Source: Saccharothrix saharensis (lineage in GTDB: Bacteria; Actinomycetota; Actinomycetes; Mycobacteriales; Pseudonocardiaceae). From it: 64,000 nt of DNA. The notes beneath the pieces were generated by a model. The model was given only the letters and a program-made list of their open reading frames with translations. It searched no databases and was not told where the DNA came from. The DNA lies in NCBI RefSeq assembly GCF_006716745.1, contig NZ_VFPP01000001.1, forward strand, positions 2,604,001-2,668,000, given 5' to 3'. This document shows positions 18,436-26,419 of the stretch, piece after piece (the stretch's first letter is position 1; each line of letters starts with the position of its first letter). A program made the translations under genes and the position numbers.

Positions 18436-18921
18436 TCAGTCGGACACCCGCCGGCCGAGGACGGCGACGAACGCCCTGCGCCGCTCTTCGGTCGTGAGGT
18501 CCTTGGCGACGGCCAGTGCCTGGTTCCTGCCCGGCACGAGGTGCCCCGCGTCGGGCTCCTCCTCGACGCGCTGGACCGTCGACCAGGCGATCCGCTGGTC
18601 GTACGCCGCGGCCTCCATGGTGAAGCCCGCCCCGTCGGCGGTGAGCCGCCAGTCCTGCCGGACGGCCGGGTTCTGCGCGCGCATGCTCTGCCACGCCGGG
18701 AACGGCTCCACGGCCAGGGCGTGGACCAGGACCAGGACCAGGACGAGCACGGCGACCGACGTGGTCGTGGACCCGCTCGGGAACATCAGCACCACGCCGA
18801 GGGCGACCATGAGCGATCGCCGCATGCGCTGCTCGTCATAAGGAACGTCTATCGAGAACCCCGCGCGCGGATTCCGGTCCGCCCACGCCGACGAGGGTGG
18901 CGGAACGCCCGCCACCCTCAC
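18436..18921 (-). CDS. YcxB-like membrane protein at the operon end
   Basis: A protein of 161 aa starting from a GTG that overlaps the alkyltransferase stop (GTGA). Residues ~20-35 (FSIDVPYDEQRMRRSLMVAL) resemble the N-terminal strand of YcxB-like proteins. Two membrane segments follow (LMVALGVVLMF and VAVLVLVLVLVHALAV), then a soluble C-terminal domain (RQDWRLTADGAGFTMEAAAYDQRIAWSTVQRVEEEPDA) like a PH/YcxB fold. The function is unknown. Strict coupling to the alkyltransferase implies co-production with the hydrazine operon, but it may be a passenger. Confidence 0.72.
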   Translation of the reverse strand: MRVAGVPPPSSAWADRNPRAGFSIDVPYDEQRMRRSLMVALGVVLMFPSGSTTTSVAVLVLVLVLVHALAVEPFPAWQSMRAQNPAVRQDWRLTADGAGFTMEAAAYDQRIAWSTVQRVEEEPDAGHLVPGRNQALAVAKDLTTEERRRAFVAVLGRRVSD

Positions 18922-19421
18922 CAGAGCAGGTCGCCGCGCTCGAAGCCGAGCAGCATGCGCTTGCGCTCGATGCCACCGCCGTACCCGGTCAGGCTGCCGG
19001 TCGAGCCGACCACCCGGTGGCACGGCACGATGATGCTGATCGGGTTCTTGCCGTTGGCCAGCCCGACCGCGCGGGACGCGGTGGGCCGGCCGATCCGGGC
19101 CGCCAGCTCGCCGTAGGACACCGTCTCACCGTGCGGGATCTCCTTGAGCGCGTCCCACACGGTCCGCTGGAACGGGGTGCCCGCCATCGACAGCGGCAGC
19201 TCGAACTCCGTCCGCTTGCCCGCGAAGTACTCCTCGAGCTGGGCGACGACCTCGTCGAACGGGGCCGCGTCGCGCTCGCCGAAGGTCTCCAGCGCGGGCC
19301 GGTGGCGGTGTTCGTGCATGTAGAGGCCGGCGAGCACGCCGTCGCGGGCGACGAGCGTGATCTCACCGACCGGGCTGTCGATCACCGTGTGCACGGCGAC
19401 TGGGGTTGGCATGCGCGTCAT
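18918..19421 (-). CDS. ogt: Methylated-DNA--[protein]-cysteine S-methyltransferase (O6-alkylguanine-DNA alkyltransferase)
   Basis: A protein of 167 aa. The N-terminal domain begins VIDSPVGEITLVARDGVLAGLYMHEH. The C-terminal active-site domain has GTPFQRTVWDALKEIPHGETVSYGELA and the acceptor motif IIVPCHRVVGSTG, with the suicidal Cys, then LTGYGGGIERKRMLL. It removes alkyl groups from O6-guanine. The ATG overlaps the ATP-grasp stop by 4 bp (ATGA), so it is co-translated inside a hydrazine biosynthesis operon. Because hydrazines and the diazo compounds formed from them alkylate guanine, I infer a self-resistance role. The alternative is a chance housekeeping ogt. Confidence 0.95.
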   Translation of the reverse strand: MTRMPTPVAVHTVIDSPVGEITLVARDGVLAGLYMHEHRHRPALETFGERDAAPFDEVVAQLEEYFAGKRTEFELPLSMAGTPFQRTVWDALKEIPHGETVSYGELAARIGRPTASRAVGLANGKNPISIIVPCHRVVGSTGSLTGYGGGIERKRMLLGFERGDLLW

Positions 19422-20668
19422 TCTGCCGCGCGCACCTCGATGCGGATCGCGTCGGCCGCCTTCTCCGCGAGCGCCAGCGCCTCGGCCGGGGTGTCCGCGA
19501 CGACCGTGACCGACCCGGCCCGGTCCCACGAGCTGCGCAGTTCCCGCACGGCCTCGCCCGGCGCGGCCATCACCGACGCGGCGAGCACGCCGGGCATGGC
19601 CTTGACCTCCTCCAGGCCCTCGACCGACACGACCTCGCCGGGCTCGGCCCGCAGGAAGCGCACGGACGCCGCCCGTTCGGCCCTGGCGGGCAGCGCGGGG
19701 TGCTCCTCGCCGCGCATGATCGAGTAGTAGCGCTCGGCCAGCGGGAACCCGTAGGCCTCGTCGATCAGCCACGTGATGCCGTCGCCGGGGAACCGGCCGG
19801 CGCACTCGACCAGGTGCGGCGTGCCGTCGGCGAGGATCCACTCGCAGTGCACGACGCCGGTGCCGAACCCGACCGCCCGCAGCACGGCCGCGGTGCGGTC
19901 GGCGAGCAGCGCGGCCGTGTCCTCGGGCAGGTCCGCGGGCACGAGGTGGCCCAGCTCGATCGGGCGCGGCCCGGGGAACAGCGTCTTGCCGGTGATGTTG
20001 GTGAACAGCGGCACGCCGTCGCGCACCAGCATCTCCACGCTGTACTCCTCGCCGCGGACGAACGTCTCGACCAGCATCCGCAGCGGGATCTCCCGGTCGG
20101 GCACGAGGATGCCCTCGTCCTGCCCGGCCAGGCACTCCTGCCACGCCTGGTCGACCTCGGCCGGGTCGTGCAGCACCTTCGTGCCCAGCGAGGCCTGCCG
20201 GTTCGCGGGCTTGAGCACGACCGGGCCGGGGTGGGCGGCCATGAACGCGCGCACCTCGTCCGGCGTGTCCACGGCCGTGGACACCGGGTTGTCGACGCCC
20301 GCGGCCCGGGTGACGCGCCGCAGCAGCTCCTTGTCGCGCAGCAGCTCGGCCGCGCCGCTGGTCGCCCCGGGCAGGCCGTAGCGCTCGGCGAGCCGGGCGG
20401 CGAACGGCGTGGCGTACTCCACCAGCGGCACCACGTAGGCCGGGTCCAGGTCGGGGTGGGTGTTGTAGAACTCGTCGGCCGCGCCGGGCAGCTGGTACTC
20501 CCACGGCACCAGCTCGCGCAGCGAGGCCGCGCCCGCCATCTTCGCCGCGATGTCCCGCTTGCGGATGACGTCGGGCTCGTCCACGAGGACCATCGAGCCG
20601 TCCTCGAACTCGGTGCGGGTGGGCAGCGGGGCCAGGAAGCCGACGATGATCACCGGTCGCGCGGTCAT
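19418..20668 (-). CDS. ATP-grasp carboxylate-amine ligase (ligase 1)
   Basis: A protein of 416 aa. A pre-ATP-grasp domain (~1-110) is followed by the ATP-grasp core, with LLRDKELLRRVTRAAGV, the ATP-binding strand GPVVLKPANRQASLGTKVL, EEYSVEMLVRDG, HCEWILADGTPHLVECAGRFPGDG (the usual Glu...Asn/Asp metal-site strand), and a C-terminal lid. Such enzymes join an acyl phosphate to an amine, making a peptide or amide bond without an NRPS. The start has GAGAGGAC five bases upstream. Because it follows hydrazine-forming genes, hydrazinoacetate or its amino-acid conjugate is a plausible substrate (inference). Confidence 0.92.
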   Translation of the reverse strand: MTARPVIIVGFLAPLPTRTEFEDGSMVLVDEPDVIRKRDIAAKMAGAASLRELVPWEYQLPGAADEFYNTHPDLDPAYVVPLVEYATPFAARLAERYGLPGATSGAAELLRDKELLRRVTRAAGVDNPVSTAVDTPDEVRAFMAAHPGPVVLKPANRQASLGTKVLHDPAEVDQAWQECLAGQDEGILVPDREIPLRMLVETFVRGEEYSVEMLVRDGVPLFTNITGKTLFPGPRPIELGHLVPADLPEDTAALLADRTAAVLRAVGFGTGVVHCEWILADGTPHLVECAGRFPGDGITWLIDEAYGFPLAERYYSIMRGEEHPALPARAERAASVRFLRAEPGEVVSVEGLEEVKAMPGVLAASVMAAPGEAVRELRSSWDRAGSVTVVADTPAEALALAEKAADAIRIEVRAAE

Positions 20669-20699
20669 GGTGTCCTCTCGCAGGTCGGTCGGGTCGGGG

Positions 20700-21851
20700 C
20701 TAGCGGGTGATGCCGAGCGCGAGCGGGAAGGCGGGCGCGCCGCCGAGCAGGTGGGCGCCCGCGGTCTGCAGGATGCGGTCCTGCGCCACGATGTGCTGGC
20801 ACATGGTCGTGGTGTCGCGCAGCCACCTGTCAAGCGGCGAAGGTCGGTAGATCGACGCGGTCTGCATCAGGTCGTACAGCCTGGTGACGATCGACCGGGC
20901 GGTGCGGAACGCGTGCAGCCGGGACAGCGGGAGCGCGGCCCGCTCGCGCGGTGAGAGGTCGTCCAGCGTGCCACCCGCCGACAGCACGTCCCACTGCCGG
21001 CGCAGGCTCTCGTACACGCCGGCGCGGGTGGCGGTGAAGTCGGCCTCGCACTCGGCGAGCGTCACCTGGGTGCGGTAGTTGTCCGCCCAACCCTTGCCGG
21101 CGGCGGTGTCCCGGGCGAAGTCGAGGGCGGCGCGGGCCACGCCGAGCGGCACGCCCGGCATGTTGCGCATGTGCACCTCGGCCTGGGCCAGCGGGCCGGC
21201 GGGCCCGTGCACCTCGCTGAACAGCAGGGTGTGCTCGGCGGGCACGAACACGTCGGTGATCGTGTAGTCGCAGCTGCCGCTGCCCGCCAGCCCGGTGGTG
21301 TGCCAGGTGTCGACGACCTCGACCTGCTCGCGCGGCACCATCATCAGCATCGAGTTCTGCGGCACGCCGTCGGGCTCGCCGTCGCGGAACAGCATCGCGC
21401 CGGACACGACCCAGTCGGCGTGCGTGATGCCGCTGCCGAACTGCCAGCGGCCGGTCAGCCGGTAGCCGCCCGGCACGATCTCCGCCCGGCCGGTCGGGAA
21501 CAGCAGCCCGGCGGTGACCATGTCGATGCTCGGGAACATCTCCTTGGCCGCAGCCGGCTCCAGGAACCGGGCGTACAGGCCGGTGTCCATGCCGATCATG
21601 GCGCACCACCCGGCGGACGCGTCGCCGTAGGCCAGCTCCTCCACCACCCGCGTCTGCTGCTCGGAGGTCATCTCGGGGCCGCCCCAGTCGCGGCCGAAGC
21701 CCATCCGGAACACGCCCGCGGCGCGCAGCCGCGCCACGACGTCCTCGGGCAGGCGGCGCAGGCGTTCGATCTCCTCGGACCGCTCGCGCAGCCAAGGGGC
21801 CAGCTCCTGGGCGGCGGCGAGGATCTGCTCGCCGGTCTCGGGCACGGTCAT
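20700..21851 (-). CDS. Acyl-CoA-dehydrogenase-fold flavoprotein (HpaB/nitrososynthase-like monooxygenase)
   Basis: A protein of 383 aa with the three-domain acyl-CoA dehydrogenase fold: an N-terminal helical domain with VFRMGFGRDWGGPEMTSE, a mid beta-domain with YRLTGRWQFGSGITHADWVV, and a C-terminal helical bundle. There is no acyl-CoA catalytic Glu signature I can recognise. Members such as HpaB, DszC and the KijD3-type nitrososynthases use reduced flavin and O2 to hydroxylate aromatics or oxidise amine nitrogen. A dedicated flavin reductase lies immediately upstream and almost overlaps it, supporting a two-component monooxygenase. Oxidation of the hydrazine to a hydrazone, azo or diazo group is an attractive but unproven role. 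Confidence 0.88.
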   Translation of the reverse strand: MTVPETGEQILAAAQELAPWLRERSEEIERLRRLPEDVVARLRAAGVFRMGFGRDWGGPEMTSEQQTRVVEELAYGDASAGWCAMIGMDTGLYARFLEPAAAKEMFPSIDMVTAGLLFPTGRAEIVPGGYRLTGRWQFGSGITHADWVVSGAMLFRDGEPDGVPQNSMLMMVPREQVEVVDTWHTTGLAGSGSCDYTITDVFVPAEHTLLFSEVHGPAGPLAQAEVHMRNMPGVPLGVARAALDFARDTAAGKGWADNYRTQVTLAECEADFTATRAGVYESLRRQWDVLSAGGTLDDLSPRERAALPLSRLHAFRTARSIVTRLYDLMQTASIYRPSPLDRWLRDTTTMCQHIVAQDRILQTAGAHLLGGAPAFPLALGITR

Positions 21852-21856
21852 GGTGC

Positions 21857-22369
21857 TCACTCCTCGCCGTTCGGTGGGTCGGTGTCGTCCAACGTGCGGT
21901 AGCGACCGCGCAGGTAGAGCAGGGGCACGCGGGGGTCGCCCGCCGCGGCGGCCACCACCTCGCCGACGACCATCGTGTGGTCGCCGAGCTGGAAGGAGTC
22001 CCACAGCTCGCACTCCAACCAGCTCGGCGCGTCCAGCACGAGCGCGCCGGTGTGCCGCCCCGGTGACGCGGGCAGCGACGACAGGGCGCCGACCCGGCTC
22101 GCCCGGTCGCCCGAGCAGAGCCGGGCCGCGGCGGCGGCCGAGCCGTCCAGGATGGACAGCGCCCACTTCTTCGTGGTCAGCAGGTCGGCCAGGAAGCGGG
22201 ATTCCAGCTTGAGGCAGAGGGAGACCAACGGCGGGTCGAGGGAGACGGAGGTGACCGAGTTGACCGTCACCGCGTCGTGGTCCCGCCGGTCGCCGTGGTC
22301 GACGTAGGTGGTCGCGATGCACACGCCGGTCGCGAGGTTCCGCATGGCTCCGCGCAGGTCTGGTGGCAC
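21857..22369 (-). CDS. Flavin reductase (HpaC-like), partner of the adjacent monooxygenase
   Basis: A protein of 170 aa. An FMN-binding split barrel has LRGAMRNLATGVCIATT at the start, DAVTVNSVTSVSLDPPLVSLCLK as the flavin-binding strand-turn-helix, and FQLGDHTMVVGEVV near the C-terminus. It supplies reduced FMN or FAD to the monooxygenase encoded next, whose start is within a few bases of its stop. The GTG start has AGGAG six bases upstream and begins nine bases after the BBE-type oxidase gene. Members use NADH or NADPH; preference is not readable. Confidence 0.92.
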   Translation of the reverse strand: MPPDLRGAMRNLATGVCIATTYVDHGDRRDHDAVTVNSVTSVSLDPPLVSLCLKLESRFLADLLTTKKWALSILDGSAAAAARLCSGDRASRVGALSSLPASPGRHTGALVLDAPSWLECELWDSFQLGDHTMVVGEVVAAAAGDPRVPLLYLRGRYRTLDDTDPPNGEE

Positions 22370-22378
22370 CGGTGGCTC

Positions 22379-23743
22379 CTAGATCGCCTGGGGGAAGCGG
22401 AAGACGCGGTCGGGGTCGTAGCGGCGCTTCACCTCGGCCAAGCGGGCGTAGTTCGGCCCGTGGTAGGCCGACTGCCAGTCGCCCAGGTCGGGGTCGGTGA
22501 AGTTGACGTACGCCGAGTCCGCGGCGAACTCCCCCATCCGCTCGTGCAGCGCGGTGAGCCAGTCGAGGTTGGCCCGCGCCACGGCCGGGCCGTCCTCGAC
22601 GTGCCAGGAGGTGTCCATCGAGATCAGGAACAGCACGTCGCGGTGCGGGAACGCGGTCTCGGTCACCGGCACGCGGTTGATCGCGCCGCCCCACGTGAAC
22701 AGGGCGACCCCCGCGCCGTCGGCGTTGCCGCTGCCCGGCCACGCGTCCACCGCGTCGATCATCGTGGCCACGCCCGCGTCCGGCAGCGGCTTGGACGTGG
22801 ACCGGGTGCGCACGGCGAACGCGCCGCCCTCGGTGTTGTGGTGCAGGTAGTCCTTGGCCTCCCAGTACGTCCGGTCGGCGATGTCGACCCGGAACGGCTC
22901 GGCGACCGCCAGCGCGGGCCGCAGCATCTCGCGCAGCTCCTCGGCCGGGCCGAGGTGCCAACCGACGACCGAGACGACGGCCTCCTCGTCGGCGGCGCGC
23001 GCGATGCCGATGCGGGCCGCGAACTCGTCCGGCGCGCGGTCCATGATCTCCTGCATGCACGCCAGCACTTCCCGTGCGTGCTTGCGGTGCCACAGCAGCA
23101 GGCACGTGGAGCTGGCCAGCACCGGCCGCGCCTGGAAGGTGAACGAGGTGTTGACGCCGAAGTTGCCGCCGCCACCGCCCCGGCACGCCCAGAACAGGTC
23201 GGCGTTGCTGGTCTCGTTGCACGTGACCGTGGTGCCGTCGGCCAGCACCACGTCGGTCTCCACCAGCGAGTCGCAGGTCAGGCCGAACGACCGGGACACG
23301 GCCGCGACACCGCCGCCCAGCACCAGCCCACCGATGGCCACGTCGTCCGCGTTGCCCGCCGGGAAAGCCAGGTCGTACGGCTCCAGCCCGGCGTACAGGG
23401 TGGACATCCGGGTGCCGCCGCCGACCGTCACCAGCTCGCTGGACCGGTCCACCCGCACCTGGTCCAGCCCGCGCAGGTCCAGCACCAGGCCGGTGTTCAC
23501 CGAGTTGCCCGCGTAGCTGTGCCCGCCGCCCCGCGCCACGATCGGCACGTCGTTGCCGCGCGCCCACACGATCGCCTTGCCCACGTCGTCCGCACTGGCC
23601 ACGGACAGCACGGCGGACGGGCGGACGTCGGCGTACCGCTTGTTGAACGGGCGGCTCGCGGCGTCGAAGCCGGGGTCGCCCGGCAGCCGCACGTAGCCGT
23701 CGACGAGGTTCGCGAGCTTCGAGAAGTCGACCGATCCGCCCAC
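22379..23743 (-). CDS. FAD-linked oxidase of the berberine-bridge-enzyme (BBE/PCMH) type
   Basis: A protein of 454 aa. The FAD domain (~35-205) has VPIVARGGGHSYAGNS with the histidine for 8-alpha-N1-histidyl FAD, DLRGLDQVRVDRSS, and FWACRGGGGGNFGVNTSF. The C-terminal BBE motif is YARLAEVKRRYDPDRVFRFPQ. The usual second FAD link is a Cys in a PGGSC-type motif; here that stretch reads PAGNADDVAIGG, so only single covalent attachment is expected. BBE-like enzymes oxidise alcohols, amines or C-C/C-N bonds with O2. In this operon the substrate may be a hydrazine or its conjugate. GAGGAGG precedes the GTG start. Confidence 0.93.
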   Translation of the reverse strand: MGGSVDFSKLANLVDGYVRLPGDPGFDAASRPFNKRYADVRPSAVLSVASADDVGKAIVWARGNDVPIVARGGGHSYAGNSVNTGLVLDLRGLDQVRVDRSSELVTVGGGTRMSTLYAGLEPYDLAFPAGNADDVAIGGLVLGGGVAAVSRSFGLTCDSLVETDVVLADGTTVTCNETSNADLFWACRGGGGGNFGVNTSFTFQARPVLASSTCLLLWHRKHAREVLACMQEIMDRAPDEFAARIGIARAADEEAVVSVVGWHLGPAEELREMLRPALAVAEPFRVDIADRTYWEAKDYLHHNTEGGAFAVRTRSTSKPLPDAGVATMIDAVDAWPGSGNADGAGVALFTWGGAINRVPVTETAFPHRDVLFLISMDTSWHVEDGPAVARANLDWLTALHERMGEFAADSAYVNFTDPDLGDWQSAYHGPNYARLAEVKRRYDPDRVFRFPQAI

Positions 23744-23744
23744 G

Positions 23745-24071
23745 TCAGCGCACCTCCTCGAGGTAGGAGACGCCGGTCGCGGCGTGCTCGCCGTAGCGCT
23801 GCCACTCCTCGCGCAGCACCAGGCGGCCGTCGGGCTCCTGGCGCGGCACGTTGACCGTGTGGCCCGCGATGACCTCGCCGGTGATCAGCACCATCGTGTA
23901 GGCCAGCCGGATCGTGCCGTCCGGGCCGCACGTGCCGGTGACCGTGCCGCGGCGCACCTTGCCGCCGGTGAAGTCGGCCCACACCAGGTCGCCGTCCTGG
24001 TGGTAGCGGGCCTCGGTGCCGTCGCCGCCGCCCGCCTTGCGGAACCGCCGCCCGTCGTAGTTGATCGTCAT
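23745..24071 (-). CDS. Small lipocalin-like protein (often mis-annotated as N-acetylglutamate synthase)
   Basis: A protein of 108 aa, almost all beta-strand: YDGRRFRKAGGGDGTEARYHQDGDLVWADFTGG, KVRRGTVTGTCGPDGTIRL and EEWQRYGEHAATGVSYLEEV. I recognise the family from actinobacterial genomes, where it is commonly labelled n-acetylglutamate synthase without any acyltransferase motif. A ligand-binding barrel is more likely. The ATG overlaps the second ATP-grasp stop by 4 bp, and the BBE-type oxidase starts one base after its own stop. Strict coupling suggests it serves the pathway, perhaps as a carrier or cyclase, but nothing shows how. Confidence 0.75.
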   Translation of the reverse strand: MTINYDGRRFRKAGGGDGTEARYHQDGDLVWADFTGGKVRRGTVTGTCGPDGTIRLAYTMVLITGEVIAGHTVNVPRQEPDGRLVLREEWQRYGEHAATGVSYLEEVR

Positions 24072-25390
24072 TCGTCCACGTCCAGGAGTCCGGTGGGCAT
24101 TTCCAGGGTCGCGCCGGGTGGCAGCGGGTCGATCCGCTCGGCGTCCAGCTCGACCAGCGCCTGCGCCGCCACGAGCCGGTCGCGGCAGGTGTCGGCGTCG
24201 TCGGCCGCGCACACCACGAACGAGTGGCGCGCGATGTAGCCGCCGGGGGGCAGCCGCAGGCTCGCGCCGGGGTCGACCATCGGCGCGGCGGTGACCAGGC
24301 CGGGCGCCTCGGCGGGCACGGTCACCGACCGCACCACGCAGTCGTGGTCGGGGTAGCCGAAGCGGATGCCCGCCACCGAGCGCTTCGTCGCGGCCACCTC
24401 GGGCCGCCGGCCGGTGGCGACGTCGAACAGCACCTCGCCGGGGTCGATGCCGGTGGCGGTCTTGCCGAGGAACGGGATCAGGTCGCCGCCGAGCCTGCCG
24501 TTGATCTCGATGATCACCGGGCCGCGGTCGGTCAGCCGCACCTCGGCGTGCGTGATGCCGTCCTCGACGCCGAGCACGCGGTGCGCCCGCGCCAGCGTGT
24601 CCATCAGCTCTTCGTCGCGCAGCAGCGGGTCGTCCGCGTCCACGACGTGGCCGACCTCCTCGAAGTACGGCGGCATGCCGGTCTGCTTGCGGGCCAGGAA
24701 CAGCGGCTGGTACTCGCCCTTGTGCAGCGCGCCGTCCACGCTGATCTCCGGGCCGTCGGCGTAGCCCTCCACGATCGCGCCGCCGCGGTAGGGCTCGTCG
24801 CCGATCAGGCTGGCGTCCGAGGCGACCCGGAACGCCGCGTCCAGCTCGCTCTCGTCGGCGGCGAGCACCACGCCCATGCTCGCGCCCAACGCCCGCGGCT
24901 TCACCACGACCGGGTAACCGATGCGCGCGGCGGCGGCACGGGCCTCCTCCACCGTCGCGGTCATCTCACAGCCTGGCTGCGGCAGGCCGGCGGCGGTGAG
25001 CAGGGACCGCGTGTGGTACTTGTCCCGGCAACCGTCCACACCGGACACGCTCAGCCCCGGCACGCCGAACTCGGCGGCGATGTGCGCCGACGGCATGACG
25101 AACGGCTCGTCCCAGCACATCACGCCGACGATGCGCCGCCGTGACGCGACCTCGCGGGCGGTCTCGGCCAGCAGCTCGTGGTCGAACAGGTTGATCACGG
25201 AGATCTCGTCGAAGTACGCCCGCTGCCAGGTCGGCTGGATGTTGTTGACCAGCACCAGGTCCAGCCCGGCATCCCGCGCCCGGCCCGCGATCGAACTCAC
25301 CAGGTACTCGCGGTACAGCTTCAACCCGCTGCCGATCACCAGCACGGCGTCGGTCGTCCGATTGTCGGCTCCGCCGACGATACCGCTCAT
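24068..25390 (-). CDS. ATP-grasp carboxylate-amine ligase (ligase 2)
   Basis: A protein of 440 aa with the ATP-grasp domain order of carbamoyl-phosphate-synthase-like ligases: DKYHTRSLLTAAGLPQP, GYPVVVKPRALGASMGVVLA (ATP-binding lysine strand), GPEISVDGALHKGEYQPLFLA, HAEVRLTDRGPVIIEINGRLGGDLIP (metal-binding Glu/Asn), then a C-terminal SAICAR-synthetase-like segment. It activates a carboxylate as acyl phosphate and couples it to an amine. The ATG overlaps the DAO-like stop. Sited directly after the three hydrazine-forming steps, it is the best candidate for the first conjugation of hydrazinoacetate with an amino acid (inference). Confidence 0.93.
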   Translation of the reverse strand: MSGIVGGADNRTTDAVLVIGSGLKLYREYLVSSIAGRARDAGLDLVLVNNIQPTWQRAYFDEISVINLFDHELLAETAREVASRRRIVGVMCWDEPFVMPSAHIAAEFGVPGLSVSGVDGCRDKYHTRSLLTAAGLPQPGCEMTATVEEARAAAARIGYPVVVKPRALGASMGVVLAADESELDAAFRVASDASLIGDEPYRGGAIVEGYADGPEISVDGALHKGEYQPLFLARKQTGMPPYFEEVGHVVDADDPLLRDEELMDTLARAHRVLGVEDGITHAEVRLTDRGPVIIEINGRLGGDLIPFLGKTATGIDPGEVLFDVATGRRPEVAATKRSVAGIRFGYPDHDCVVRSVTVPAEAPGLVTAAPMVDPGASLRLPPGGYIARHSFVVCAADDADTCRDRLVAAQALVELDAERIDPLPPGATLEMPTGLLDVDE

Positions 25391-26418
25391 GTCCCTACCT
25401 CCTCGGCGATCCGCTCGGCGACGACGGGCGCGGTGCGGAACCCGTCCCCGCCGCTGGCCGCGCGTGCCCACGTTGACGGTCCGATCCGGACCACTTCACC
25501 ACCGCCGGTCACCGGGTCGACCGCGTAGTGGCACGTCCTGCTCCCGGTGACGGTGTAGCGCTCCCAGTCGGCCAGCACCGACGACAGCGCCAACCGGCCG
25601 GTCCACGCCTCCGCGTCCTCCCCCACCGCCTCCACCTCGCGGCACAGGGTCGCGGAACTGATCTTGAGCTGCGTCCCGTCACCGGGCGGCCACAGCCACG
25701 CCCGACCGTCGTCCCCGATGCGACCGGCACTCGGCGCGCCCTCCCACCAGTGCGCCAGGTCGTCAGGTGGCCGCAGGTAGACGGTGACCTGCCGGTGCAG
25801 CACCGTCGGCACGTCCACCAACCCGCCCGACCACGGCCCGGCGGCCACGACCACCGCGTCGCCCCGCACGGTCAGCCCGTCGGCGGTCACCACGGCGGCC
25901 GCGTCCACGTCGACCTCCCGCACCGCGCACCCCGGTCGCAGCACCACCAGCGGCTGCTCGCGCAGCCACCGCACGGCGGCGTCGAGCACGCGGTCGGCCA
26001 GCAGCACGCCGGCGTCGACCTCCAGCAGCCCGGCGGACCCGGCGGGGAAGCGCAGGTGCGGGTACTTCTCCGGGGCCACCGCGGAGACCGGCACGCCGGC
26101 CTCCGCCGCGACCTCCAGCGCCGCGCCCACCGCGTCGGCGGGCCACCCGGTGACCACGCCGACGCGCCGGTAGAACCGCTTGCCCAGCAACGACTCCAGC
26201 TCCAGCCACCGCCGGTGCAGCACCGCCGAGGCACGGGTGGCGGCCACGTCACCCGGGTCGAGCGCGCGGATCGCCCGGTGCTCGTCGTGCGACGTGGCGG
26301 CCGGGTTCGGCACGGGGCCGGAGTCGAGCACGGTGACGCGCAGCCCGGCGCGCGCGCACCGGACCGCGGTGAGCAGCCCGGTGACGCCCGCGCCCACGAC
26401 GACCACGTGCCGACCCAT
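25387..26418 (-). CDS. FAD-dependent oxidoreductase, glycine/D-amino-acid-oxidase family
   Basis: A protein of 343 aa. It has the N-terminal Rossmann FAD motif VVVVGAGVTGLLTAVRCARAGLRVTVLD, VVVAAGPWSGGLV mid-chain, and the DAO-type C-terminal FAD contact SGGDGFRTAPVVAERIAEE. DAO enzymes dehydrogenate the C-N bond of amino acids. In the described hydrazine pathway a FAD enzyme of this class cleaves N6-(carboxymethylamino)lysine to release hydrazinoacetate and 2-aminoadipate semialdehyde. This gene sits exactly where that step is needed, one base downstream of the MetRS-like ligase and overlapping the next ATP-grasp gene. Assignment rests on family and context. Confidence 0.9.
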   Translation of the reverse strand: MGRHVVVVGAGVTGLLTAVRCARAGLRVTVLDSGPVPNPAATSHDEHRAIRALDPGDVAATRASAVLHRRWLELESLLGKRFYRRVGVVTGWPADAVGAALEVAAEAGVPVSAVAPEKYPHLRFPAGSAGLLEVDAGVLLADRVLDAAVRWLREQPLVVLRPGCAVREVDVDAAAVVTADGLTVRGDAVVVAAGPWSGGLVDVPTVLHRQVTVYLRPPDDLAHWWEGAPSAGRIGDDGRAWLWPPGDGTQLKISSATLCREVEAVGEDAEAWTGRLALSSVLADWERYTVTGSRTCHYAVDPVTGGGEVVRIGPSTWARAASGGDGFRTAPVVAERIAEEVGT

Positions 26419-26419
26419 C

